Virus record (IMG/VR): IMGVR_UViG_3300042564_003227
Span: 1-20,182 of that record
Direction: 5' to 3' (one strand)
DNA from: a virus
DNA: 20,182 nt
Shown here: one piece after another, positions 8,088 through 14,724 of the stretch
How positions within the stretch are numbered: the first letter of the stretch is position 1
Layout of the letters: each line of letters starts with the position of its first letter
Notes under the pieces: model-generated
Seen by the model: the letters and a program-made list of their open reading frames with translations, nothing else
Databases searched by the model: none
Told to the model about the DNA's origin: nothing
Translations under genes and position numbers: made by a program

Positions 8088-8713
8088 TGTTAGGAATATC
8101 GAAAAAAATATATAACTTTGTACTATATATAAAACACATATTGATGCGTAAAAGAAACCAAAAAACAGATCCCGCTTATATGTTATTCATATTTGGAGAT
8201 TTTGAAGAACAAGAAACCTTGGCAACAAATTTATCGTCACAGATATTAACGATTGTAAGTTCACCATTTTTAAAATTTACTTATGGTGAATATGGTGTCG
8301 TTTTTCACTTTAGAAGTAAAGAAAAATTTTCAGACCTTAAAGAATATATTGATATGGCTATGTCTGAAATCACCGAACAATACTTTTTGATGGAAACGAC
8401 TAAAAATACGGACGTTAAAATGCCACGAAAATTAAAAAAGGACTTTTTAAATATTGATGGTGAAGAAAAAAAAACAGAAACTAAAACAGGAGAAATTAAT
8501 GTAGAAACAGAATTAAGAGAAAGGAAGGAAGAATTAAAAAACTTCACGTTTGAATTTCTAATGCCTCCGGATTTATTTCAATCAAATAGAAGTGTTGAAG
8601 TAGAAGAACCGACAGTGGATGAAATATTAGACAAAATATCAGAGCAAGGAATAAATTCATTAACAGAACAAGAAAAACAGATTTTAGACAATTATGGAAA
8701 GAGAAAAAACTGA
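8087..8713 (+). CDS. Unknown protein with C-terminal DUF6576-like motif
   Basis: A 208-residue protein whose start overlaps the preceding stop by one base (TAATG). Residues 1-22 are basic and moderately hydrophobic; residues 30-105 look like a compact alpha/beta domain (YMLFIFGDFEEQ, YGVVFHFRS). A charged linker follows. The C-terminus, DEILDKISEQGINSLTEQEK, closely resembles the short helical motif (DUF6576-like) found at the ends of many Bacteroidota proteins, for example rhomboid proteases, and supports a Bacteroidota setting. No protease residues are seen. It overlaps the sigma factor gene by 20 bases, so the two may be expressed together. Confidence 0.65.
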   Translation: MLGISKKIYNFVLYIKHILMRKRNQKTDPAYMLFIFGDFEEQETLATNLSSQILTIVSSPFLKFTYGEYGVVFHFRSKEKFSDLKEYIDMAMSEITEQYFLMETTKNTDVKMPRKLKKDFLNIDGEEKKTETKTGEINVETELRERKEELKNFTFEFLMPPDLFQSNRSVEVEEPTVDEILDKISEQGINSLTEQEKQILDNYGKRKN

Positions 8714-9509
8714 AGATGTTAAATCATCAAATCCTTTGAATCAAGATGAAATCCAAATTTATTTAAAGGATATTAGGAAGTTAAAAGTTATGACCCCTGA
8801 AAGGGAAAAACTATTAGCTGAACGTATTATTTCAGAAAATTGTACGGACAGAGAAAAAGAACTTATTCAAAAAGAAATGTTGGAAGGTAATTTACGATTT
8901 GTAATCACCGTAGCAAAACAATATCAAAATCAAGGAATTGATTTATCAGACCTAATCGCAGAAGGAAACTTCGGTTTAATGAAGGCTATTAAAAACTTTG
9001 ATTGGACAAAAAACAATCGTTTTATATCTTATGCGGTATGGTGGATTAAACAATCAATACTTCAATCGCTTAACGAAAATTCAAGAACGATTAGACTCCC
9101 AGTTAATGTTGTTCAAGATATGCAAAAGGAAAAAAAGGAAAATGAAAAAACCAACAAGGATCTTTCTGACAAGTTTGCAAACCTACCAAGAATGATTGAC
9201 CTTGATATGCACATCAATGAAGATGGTGATACGTTGGTTGACATCATTAAAAACGAAAATGTTGAATCACCAGATGAAATATTTTCAACAAAGGATTTAC
9301 TAAAACAAAAAATGATGAAAATTATGAGTGTTTTAGATGATAGAGAACGTGCCATTGTTGAAGATTATTATGGTATAACTGGTACACCTAGAACTTTGGA
9401 AGATATTGGTTCCGATTTCGGTTTGACAAAAGAGAGAGTGCGTCAGATCAAACAAAAAAGTTTGAGGAAGTTAAGAAATGAATGTTCAGATATCTTTGAT
9501 TTTTTATAA
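8694..9509 (+). CDS. Phage RNA polymerase sigma-70 family factor, RpoD-like
   Basis: A 271-residue sigma factor. Region 1.2 is at about 18-46 (IQIYLKDIRKLKVMTPE), region 2 at 65-136 with LRFVITVAKQY, DLIAEGNFGLMKAI and YAVWWIKQSILQSL, and region 4 at about 205-262 with the helix-turn-helix TLEDIGSDFGLTKERVRQIK. It resembles the short Bacteroidota RpoD (about 287 residues), but region 3 (137-170) is shortened to a charged linker and the sequence has diverged. It would steer host RNA polymerase to phage promoters, probably middle or late ones, which I could not identify with certainty. The start overlaps the preceding gene and keeps region 1.2 intact. Confidence 0.92.
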   Translation: MEREKTEDVKSSNPLNQDEIQIYLKDIRKLKVMTPEREKLLAERIISENCTDREKELIQKEMLEGNLRFVITVAKQYQNQGIDLSDLIAEGNFGLMKAIKNFDWTKNNRFISYAVWWIKQSILQSLNENSRTIRLPVNVVQDMQKEKKENEKTNKDLSDKFANLPRMIDLDMHINEDGDTLVDIIKNENVESPDEIFSTKDLLKQKMMKIMSVLDDRERAIVEDYYGITGTPRTLEDIGSDFGLTKERVRQIKQKSLRKLRNECSDIFDFL

Positions 9510-9551
9510 AATTTAATTTATCTTTTTCGTTCTTTACTCATATTTATATGT

Positions 9552-10460
9552 ATGAGTAAAAGAAAAACGAATGAAGAATTTATTTTAGATTCGATTGAAA
9601 TACATGGTAATAAATATGATTATTCACAAGTAAATTACGTTAGAAACTATGTTAAAGTAGATTTAATTTGCCCAATACATGGTTTATTTAGTGTTAGACC
9701 AAACGACCATTTAAGTAAAAAAGTAGGATGTAATAAATGTAATAATGCGAGTATATCAAAATCTAAAAATGTTGGTAAAAATATAATTGATAGGTTTAAT
9801 AAAAAACACAATAATAAGTATGATTACACAAGTAGTGTTTATGTTCGTAATGAAATAAAAATTGATATAATTTGTCCAATACACGGTTTATTTAGACAGA
9901 CACCACATCATCATTTAACTGGTTCTGGTTGTCAAAAATGTGGAAATGTATATAAAAAAACAACAAGTGAATTTATTGATGAAGCAAATCAGGTACATAA
10001 CAATAAATATGATTATAAATTAACGGAATATAAAAATAATAGTACAAAGGTTATTGTTATTTGTCATCAACACGATGAGTTTAAGGTAACACCAAATGAT
10101 CATTTAAATAAAAAATCTGGATGTCCGAAATGTCAAAATTCAAAAGGTGAAGAAAAAATTGCGGAAATATTAGATAAACAAAAAATTAAATATATTAGAG
10201 AATATATTTTTGATGATTGCAAAAACATTAAACCACTCCCTTTTGATTTTTATTTACCGGAACAAAATTTATGTATTGAATTTGATGGTAAATTACATTT
10301 TAATAGTGTTACGTTTTTTGGGGGTGATAAATCATTAGAAAAAACAAAAAAAAGAGATAAAATTAAAACTAAATATTGTATTGATAATAATATAACATTA
10401 ATTAGGATACCATATTATGAGTTTGATAATATTGAAAAAATCTTATTAAAAATTAAATAA
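9552..10460 (+). CDS. Free-standing homing endonuclease: three DUF723 zinc repeats plus Vsr-like EDxHD nuclease
   Basis: The 302-residue protein has three repeats (about 8-63, 76-130 and 136-194), each with NKYDY, a C-(P)-x-H-G-like pair, P-x-x-H-L and a closing CxxC; these match the DUF723 zinc-binding DNA-recognition repeat. The C-terminal domain (200-302) has E200, FDFYLP (D232), CIEFDGKLHF (E243, D245, H249), KRDKIKTKYC (D269) and LIRIPYYEF, the pattern of Vsr-like EDxHD homing endonucleases. Such genes spread by cutting alleles that lack them. It stands between the sigma factor and the cytosine methyltransferase, each end close to its neighbour, as expected for an insertion. ATG 9548 is out of frame, so 9552 is used. 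Confidence 0.85.
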   Translation: MSKRKTNEEFILDSIEIHGNKYDYSQVNYVRNYVKVDLICPIHGLFSVRPNDHLSKKVGCNKCNNASISKSKNVGKNIIDRFNKKHNNKYDYTSSVYVRNEIKIDIICPIHGLFRQTPHHHLTGSGCQKCGNVYKKTTSEFIDEANQVHNNKYDYKLTEYKNNSTKVIVICHQHDEFKVTPNDHLNKKSGCPKCQNSKGEEKIAEILDKQKIKYIREYIFDDCKNIKPLPFDFYLPEQNLCIEFDGKLHFNSVTFFGGDKSLEKTKKRDKIKTKYCIDNNITLIRIPYYEFDNIEKILLKIK

Positions 10461-10462
10461 TT

Positions 10463-11290
10463 ATGAATGTATTAAGTTTATTTGATGGGATATCCTGTGG
10501 ACAGATAGCCCTCAATCGTGCCGGTATAAAATATGAAAATTATTATGCTTCAGAAATTGATAAGTATGCTATACAAGTCACACAAAGTAATTATCCCAAT
10601 ACGATACAATTAGGTAATATCGTAGAATTAAAAACAGATAACCTACCAAAAATTGATTTAGTTTTTGGTGGATCACCTTGTCAATCTTTTTCAAATGCGG
10701 GTAAAGGTGAAGGGTTTGATGGTAAAAGTGGGTTATTTTGGGAATATGTTAGAGTTCTTAATGAAGTAAAACCAACATATTTTTTACTTGAAAATGTGGT
10801 AATGAAAAAAGAATGGGAAAATGTTATTTCGGAAGCGTTAGGTGTAAAACCAATCAAATTAAATAGTAGATTGGTTTCCGCTCAAAATAGACCAAGGTTA
10901 TATTGGACAAACATTCCAAATTTGATTGAACCAAATGATAAGGAAATTAAAATAAAAGATATTATAGAAACCGACATAGATGAAAAATACTTTTTATCAG
11001 AAAAAGCGGTAACTAGAATTGAAAATAGTAAATTTGGTAGAGAATTCGCAACAATAAATACTGATAAAACAAGAACATTGATTGCTAGCTATTATAAAAT
11101 ACCAAGTGATGGGATATATTTTAATGACGGTAACAGAAAAAGAAAATACACCCCAACAGAGTGTGAAAAATTACAAACAGTTCCAGTAGGTTATACCAAT
11201 TTACTTAGTGATAGTCAAAGATACAAAGTATTGGGGAATGGATGGACTGTAGATGCTATTGCACATATTTTTAAAAATATTCATCAGTAA
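10463..11290 (+). CDS. DNA (cytosine-5-)-methyltransferase
   Basis: A 275-residue C5-cytosine methyltransferase with all key motifs: motif I LSLFDGISCGQIAL (AdoMet binding), motif IV GGSPCQSFS with catalytic C73, motif VI FLLENV (E110), motif VIII QNRPRLYW (141-148), motif IX TPTECEKLQTVP and motif X YKVLGNGWTVDAI. The opening resembles DNMT3-type enzymes more than classical restriction-linked Dcm enzymes. The target recognition domain between motifs VIII and IX is short. There is no matching restriction gene beside it, so it is probably an orphan enzyme that protects phage DNA or alters its expression. It starts three bases after the homing endonuclease stop and is followed directly by the non-coding RNA. 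Confidence 0.93.
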   Translation: MNVLSLFDGISCGQIALNRAGIKYENYYASEIDKYAIQVTQSNYPNTIQLGNIVELKTDNLPKIDLVFGGSPCQSFSNAGKGEGFDGKSGLFWEYVRVLNEVKPTYFLLENVVMKKEWENVISEALGVKPIKLNSRLVSAQNRPRLYWTNIPNLIEPNDKEIKIKDIIETDIDEKYFLSEKAVTRIENSKFGREFATINTDKTRTLIASYYKIPSDGIYFNDGNRKRKYTPTECEKLQTVPVGYTNLLSDSQRYKVLGNGWTVDAIAHIFKNIHQ

Positions 11291-11292
11291 AG

Positions 11293-11324
11293 TTTGGTGA
11301 ATTAGAAAAAAGTGCTTATATTTG
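11293..11324 (+). promoter_or_regulatory. Perfect Bacteroidota-type promoter
   Basis: TTTG at 11293-11296 and TATATTTG at 11317-11324 are exactly 20 bp apart, a full match to the known Bacteroidota consensus (TTTG, 19-21 bp, TAnnTTTG). It lies between the methyltransferase stop and the structured RNA, with no reading frame in front. Transcription should begin about 11329-11333. The match suggests use by the host housekeeping sigma factor, hence probably early or constant expression. Confidence 0.8.
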
Positions 11325-11329
11325 TATTG

Positions 11330-11475
11330 TTAATCTGATAAAGATATGGGTTGAACCGAGATTACCCACACAACTCGGCGGAATGAGACACGAGGTTCTC
11401 AAGGTGAAAATCCTCAATCTTATCTATATGATAAGATGAAACTACACTCCCCCATTGGTACCAGTGGGGGTTTTA
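11330..11475 (+). ncRNA. Stand-alone structured non-coding RNA of unrecognised class
   Basis: A segment of about 145 bases between a consensus promoter and a strong terminator, with no convincing reading frame. Visible pairings are: GATAAAGAT (11337-11345) with ATCTTATC (11417-11424), closing the whole core with one bulge; TGGGT (11347-11351) with ACCCA (11364-11368) interlocked with CCGAG (11356-11360) and CTCGG (11374-11378), an H-type pseudoknot; TGAGA (11384-11388) with TCTCA (11397-11401). ATCTTATC can instead pair perfectly with GATAAGAT (11430-11437), so the core closure and this hairpin exclude each other, as in a switch. It matches no tRNA, tmRNA, 6S, SRP or self-cleaving ribozyme I know. 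The 5' end is approximate. Confidence 0.75.
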
Positions 11476-11480
11476 TTTTT
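11449..11480 (+). terminator. Strong intrinsic terminator of the non-coding RNA
   Basis: CCCCCA at 11449-11454 pairs with TGGGGG at 11465-11470; the stem extends through a T-G wobble, T-A and G-C around a GTAC loop, giving about nine pairs. TTTTATTTTTT follows at 11471-11481. It acts on the + strand; on the minus strand the hairpin lacks a T tract. Its T tract overlaps the 3' end of the convergent gene at 11473-11928. Confidence 0.88.
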
Positions 11481-11928
11481 TCACCCAAATTACAAGTTGA
11501 TTTTTACCAACCCTAAAAGGATTATCTAACGATTCTCTAAAAACTGTTTTAATTTTTAAAATCCAATAAGTCCCACCTTGGAACTTTGGGATTATAGTGA
11601 TTGCTATTTCCCATTTTAGTGATTTAATAACAAATGGGACTTCATCGTTTATTTCTCTTGAAACTATTTTTTCTGCAATTTCTTTTTTTGTAATGTTAAT
11701 AATTTCCTTTATTTCCGGATTACTAATTTCTCTTTGGTTATACTCATAACTATGTTTACCACTTAGTTCAAAACCTTTATCTTCTAAATCTTTTCTGTCC
11801 CTTCTGTCAAAAGCGTGGACACTACGATCAACTTCAAGGTTGAATGTAACTTCAATATTTGAGGCAATTTGAGCTATTGTCTTTTCTAATAATAAATGTT
11901 TTCTAATCGATTCTTTTAATAATGACAT
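11473..11928 (-). CDS. Unknown protein with candidate capsid-targeting N-terminus; possibly RelE/BECR-like
   Basis: A 151-residue minus-strand protein, convergent with the non-coding RNA. It begins MSLLKESIRKHLLLEK, an amphipathic helix ending in LLE15, like the L-x-E site cut by T4-type prohead proteases. The rest has EVDRSVHAFDRRDR, a helix with EIINITKKEIAEKIV, and C-terminal strands (YWILKIKTVF, FRVGKNQLVIWVKK). This helix-then-sheet layout with an early His/Arg cluster resembles phage BECR (RelE/barnase-like) nuclease domains, but that is a weak, memory-based guess. If both readings hold, it would be a nuclease-like protein packaged in the head and injected. Promoter signals in the 46-bp gap to 11975 are unclear. 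Confidence 0.7.
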   Translation of the reverse strand: MSLLKESIRKHLLLEKTIAQIASNIEVTFNLEVDRSVHAFDRRDRKDLEDKGFELSGKHSYEYNQREISNPEIKEIINITKKEIAEKIVSREINDEVPFVIKSLKWEIAITIIPKFQGGTYWILKIKTVFRESLDNPFRVGKNQLVIWVKK

Positions 11929-11974
11929 TCCAATATCGTTTATTATAAGTATTTATAAATTATATTATTATATT

Positions 11975-13243
11975 ATGAATGAAAAAATTTTACCGTGGTT
12001 TTTATTATTTTGTGCGTTAGGTTTATCAGGTAGTGCCGCATATTATAGTGTTGTTGGGTTATCAGTTGTTTTTACGGGTGTCGCAATACCTGTTATTATT
12101 ATGGGATCATTCCTTGAAATATCAAAAATAGCAATCGCAACCTATCTTCACGACAGATGGAAACAAACATATGGTGTTTTAAAGATATATATGACTACGG
12201 CACTTGTTACATTATCGATTATTACTTCATTAGGTATCTACGGATTATTAAGTACGGGATTCCAAGAAAATATCGCAAAACTTGAAATAAGTAACAAAGA
12301 AGTTAATAATGTTGAACTTAAAAAGAAACGTTTTGAAGAAATCAAAGATGAATTAACAAAAGAAAAAGAAACACTTGATGGTGACATCACAAAATTAAGG
12401 GATGGTTTATCAAATAACACAACCACCCAATCTGTTGATAGAAGAACTGGACAAATAGTAACCAAGGCAAATAATGCAAATAGAAAAACATTTGAAAATC
12501 AATTAAAGGATGTTCAAATAAGAAGGGACACAATATCAAAAAGAATTGATTCGATGAACGACAGTATCACAAAATTGGATGTCGACATCTTAAATATGGA
12601 ATCTCAAGAAATCCAAGGAAGCGAACTAGGTACAATAAAATATTTAAGTGAAGTTTTGGGTTGGGATATAAAAAGAACCGCAAACCTTTTTATATTAATT
12701 TTGATTTTTGTTTTTGACCCATTGGCAATAACATTGGTTATTGCAACAAACCAAGCATTCAAAGGGAATAAAAAGGATGAGGACAATTTCACGGTAAATA
12801 CACCTGATTACCCCGTAAATACCCCCCAAGTACCCCTTAACGACCCCTTAACTACCCCACAAGTTGATGAAGAAACCAACCAAGTACCGACTAACCACCG
12901 ACTAACCACCGACCAAGTAGAACCCATTATTATTGAAAAAATAGTTGAAGTTCCGATAGAAGTTATTAAAGAAGTTGAAAAAATAATTGAAGTACCAGTG
13001 GAAGTTGAAAAAATAGTGGAAGTAATAAAAGAAATTGAAGTTCCCATTTATATTGAAAAAGAAAATCCATCAAACGAAGAATATTTTGAAAATGATGGTT
13101 TAATTGATTTACAAAGTTTAGAAAATGAAGTTATAGTTGAAACACCAGTTGAAGAAATTAAAGAAGAAATAGTTCAAATAGAACCTAAACGAATTTCATA
13201 CACAAACAGAAATGGTGGATCTCTCAAAATCAATAGAATTTAA
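11975..13243 (+). CDS. Four-helix membrane protein with coiled coil and repeat-rich tail
   Basis: A 422-residue protein. Membrane segments lie at about 6-28, 30-50, 72-93 and 236-258; a long charged coiled coil (98-215) lies between the third and fourth. The tail (259-422) has a Thr/Pro/Asn/Val-rich stretch (VNTPQVPLND, LTTPQV) encoded by the 11-bp DNA repeats, then EVPIEVIKEVEKI repeats similar to those in the protein at 1947-2651, and a basic end. The layout of three helices, coiled coil, one helix recalls DUF4407-like proteins. The coiled coil and tail should be on opposite sides of the membrane. It heads the run with the amidase-like and spanin-like genes, so an envelope role is likely but unproven. 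Confidence 0.75.
   Translation: MNEKILPWFLLFCALGLSGSAAYYSVVGLSVVFTGVAIPVIIMGSFLEISKIAIATYLHDRWKQTYGVLKIYMTTALVTLSIITSLGIYGLLSTGFQENIAKLEISNKEVNNVELKKKRFEEIKDELTKEKETLDGDITKLRDGLSNNTTTQSVDRRTGQIVTKANNANRKTFENQLKDVQIRRDTISKRIDSMNDSITKLDVDILNMESQEIQGSELGTIKYLSEVLGWDIKRTANLFILILIFVFDPLAITLVIATNQAFKGNKKDEDNFTVNTPDYPVNTPQVPLNDPLTTPQVDEETNQVPTNHRLTTDQVEPIIIEKIVEVPIEVIKEVEKIIEVPVEVEKIVEVIKEIEVPIYIEKENPSNEEYFENDGLIDLQSLENEVIVETPVEEIKEEIVQIEPKRISYTNRNGGSLKINRI
12810..12918 (+). repeat. Nine 11-bp C-rich direct repeats in two blocks; G4-capable on the minus strand
   Basis: Units begin at 12810, 12821, 12832, 12843 and 12854 (block 1) and 12875, 12886, 12897 and 12908 (block 2), separated by 10 bp. Examples are ACCCCTTAACG, ACCCCTTAACT, ACCCCCCAAGT, ACCGACTAACC (twice, identical) and ACCGACCAAGT. 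The CCCC runs start at 12811, 12822, 12833, 12844 and 12855, exactly 11 bp apart, so the minus strand has five GGGG runs with loops of 5-7 bases, a formal G-quadruplex motif. As 11 is not a multiple of 3, each unit is read in a different frame, so the repeat looks like a DNA-level pattern inside the gene at 11975-13243. Confidence 0.85.
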
Positions 13244-13808
13244 AAACATAAAAACATCTGATAAAAAAACACAAATAATTCTATCTGAAACAAAAAGAAG
13301 TTCTAAAGATTATATTAATTCTTTGAGGTATCGTTACAATGGTAATAGTCCGTATATACCGAACTACGTAATCGATAAAGAAGGTAAAGTTTATAAAATA
13401 ATTAAAGATAACGAATATTCCAATTATATGAATAACCATAAAATTGACAAACAATCAATAAATGTGGTTTTAGAAAATTATGGTTGGTTAATAAAAAATC
13501 CGGTTGAAAATACATATGTAAACTACATTGGTGATATTTATAAAAAAGGAGTATTTGAAAAAAAGTGGAGGGATTATAGTTACTGGGATAAGTATGAAGA
13601 ACCTCAGATTAAATCACTCGCGAATCTTTTAAATATTCTATGCGATAAAATGAAAATAAAAAAAGAATGTATCGGTACAAACGTTAGATATACCGAAATC
13701 GTGGATTATCAAGGAATAACAACTAGAAGTAACTACGATTTTGTACATAAAGATGTAAACCCTTCATTTGATTTTGAATTATTAACAAAACTATTAAAAA
13801 ATGAATAA
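13212..13808 (+). CDS. Amidase_2-fold protein, probably missing zinc ligands
   Basis: A 198-residue protein resembling N-acetylmuramoyl-L-alanine amidases (T7 lysozyme type) of phages: IPNYVIDKEGKVYKII, then NNHKIDKQSINVVLENYGW, a helix EEPQIKSLANLLNIL, and the closing TTRSNYDFVHKDVNPSFDF. However, the first zinc His expected in I-x-H-H-T is replaced (IILSET, residues 22-27), and the position of the Cys or Asp ligand before P-S-F-D is Asn (N183). Only H179 remains, with shorter spacing than in T7 lysozyme. It may be an inactive fold kept for wall binding or a virion role, or may use other ligands. The start overlaps the previous gene by 32 bases; its stop overlaps the next ATG. Confidence 0.7.
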   Translation: MVDLSKSIEFKNIKTSDKKTQIILSETKRSSKDYINSLRYRYNGNSPYIPNYVIDKEGKVYKIIKDNEYSNYMNNHKIDKQSINVVLENYGWLIKNPVENTYVNYIGDIYKKGVFEKKWRDYSYWDKYEEPQIKSLANLLNILCDKMKIKKECIGTNVRYTEIVDYQGITTRSNYDFVHKDVNPSFDFELLTKLLKNE

Positions 13809-14373
13809 TCAGTACGACGAAATTAAAAACTTGTTAAAAAAATCAAGATTACTTCAAGAACAAGCCAATAGAATTAATTTGGCAAAAAGTATTGAAGATA
13901 AAATTGAAGATGATGAACAAGAATATGAAACAGCGGAAGTTGATCATGAAGAACCTGAAACAACTAAAAAGGATAAGAGTAAATCTTTTAGAATTTCTGG
14001 TGGGTTATTAACTTTACATGGTAAAGAAAAAAAAGATTTAGAGTTAACGACTGATGAAAAAACGGCGTATCAAGAAACTATGGACGAATTCGTTTCAGAA
14101 GTGTCTGACTTATCAGATTTCGGTGTTTTGAATATGTACCCAAATGAAGTTCAATGGAGTGGTAAAGTTATTGATTTTGATTTGGAATTTTTCTTCTCAA
14201 TCGGTGAAAATAACGGGGTTTATATCAATGGTGATATGATTAAATTGGATGAAAATTTAACTGAATTAGTTAATAAACTGACAAGTTTTTATGAAAAATT
14301 TAAAGCTAAATGGGCTAAAGTTTTATCAAGTAGGAAAAAAACTGAATTTAAAAAAGAAGAAGTAAAACCGTGA
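13801..14373 (+). CDS. Conserved phage protein, possible internal virion protein
   Basis: A 190-residue protein. The N-terminus, MNNQYDEIKNLLKKSRLLQE, is an amphipathic helix ending in LLQE20, a possible prohead-protease site. An acidic linker (about 32-58) follows, then a well-formed domain from about 62: FRISGGLLTLHGKEKKDLEL, WSGKVIDFDLEFFFSIGENN, YINGDMIKLDENLTE, and a helix FYEKFKAKWAKVL. I recognise this domain only as a hypothetical protein seen in related phages and cannot name a function. The start overlaps the amidase-like gene by eight bases and the stop overlaps a GTG start as GTGA. Confidence 0.7.
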   Translation: MNNQYDEIKNLLKKSRLLQEQANRINLAKSIEDKIEDDEQEYETAEVDHEEPETTKKDKSKSFRISGGLLTLHGKEKKDLELTTDEKTAYQETMDEFVSEVSDLSDFGVLNMYPNEVQWSGKVIDFDLEFFFSIGENNGVYINGDMIKLDENLTELVNKLTSFYEKFKAKWAKVLSSRKKTEFKKEEVKP

Positions 14374-14723
14374 AAAATTTAATAATAAAATACCATAAAG
14401 AAATTGCGTTAGTAGTTTTAATTATATGTGTTACATTTTTACTAATAAAGGTTTTTACACCAGCACCAGACAAAAGTGAGTTATTAAAGTACAAATTGGA
14501 AGAATTGGACAAAAGAATTGATGGATTGAAACAAAAACAAAAAGAATTGGATGATTCAATCTCGATGTACAAAAAAGATATCCAAAGGATTGATCAAAAT
14601 ATTGAATTTATAAGGTCACAAAAAACCGTTATTAATAATTTTTATGATAATAAAGCAAAAGAAATACCGGGAATGACGAATAAACAAATTGATAGTGTTT
14701 TTAGAAAAAGATACAAATTTTAA
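14370..14723 (+). CDS. Membrane-anchored coiled-coil protein, i-spanin-like
   Basis: A 117-residue protein from a GTG start overlapping the previous stop (GTGA). A short basic N-terminus (KNLIIKYHKEI) leads into one membrane helix at about 12-29 (ALVVLIICVTFLLIKVF). The rest is a coiled coil (LEELDKRIDGLKQKQKELDD onward) ending in a basic tail (RKRYKF). One N-terminal helix plus a periplasmic coiled coil is the layout of Rz-type inner-membrane spanins, which help disrupt the outer membrane at lysis. The next gene encodes an exported coiled-coil protein, a plausible partner. The assignment rests on layout only. Confidence 0.6.
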   Translation: MKNLIIKYHKEIALVVLIICVTFLLIKVFTPAPDKSELLKYKLEELDKRIDGLKQKQKELDDSISMYKKDIQRIDQNIEFIRSQKTVINNFYDNKAKEIPGMTNKQIDSVFRKRYKF

Positions 14724-14724
14724 T

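Noticed and set aside
11383-11439. 18-codon frame (starting MRHEVLK) inside the non-coding RNA
   Set aside because: It overlaps the paired elements of the RNA, has no start signals, and is short enough to occur by chance.
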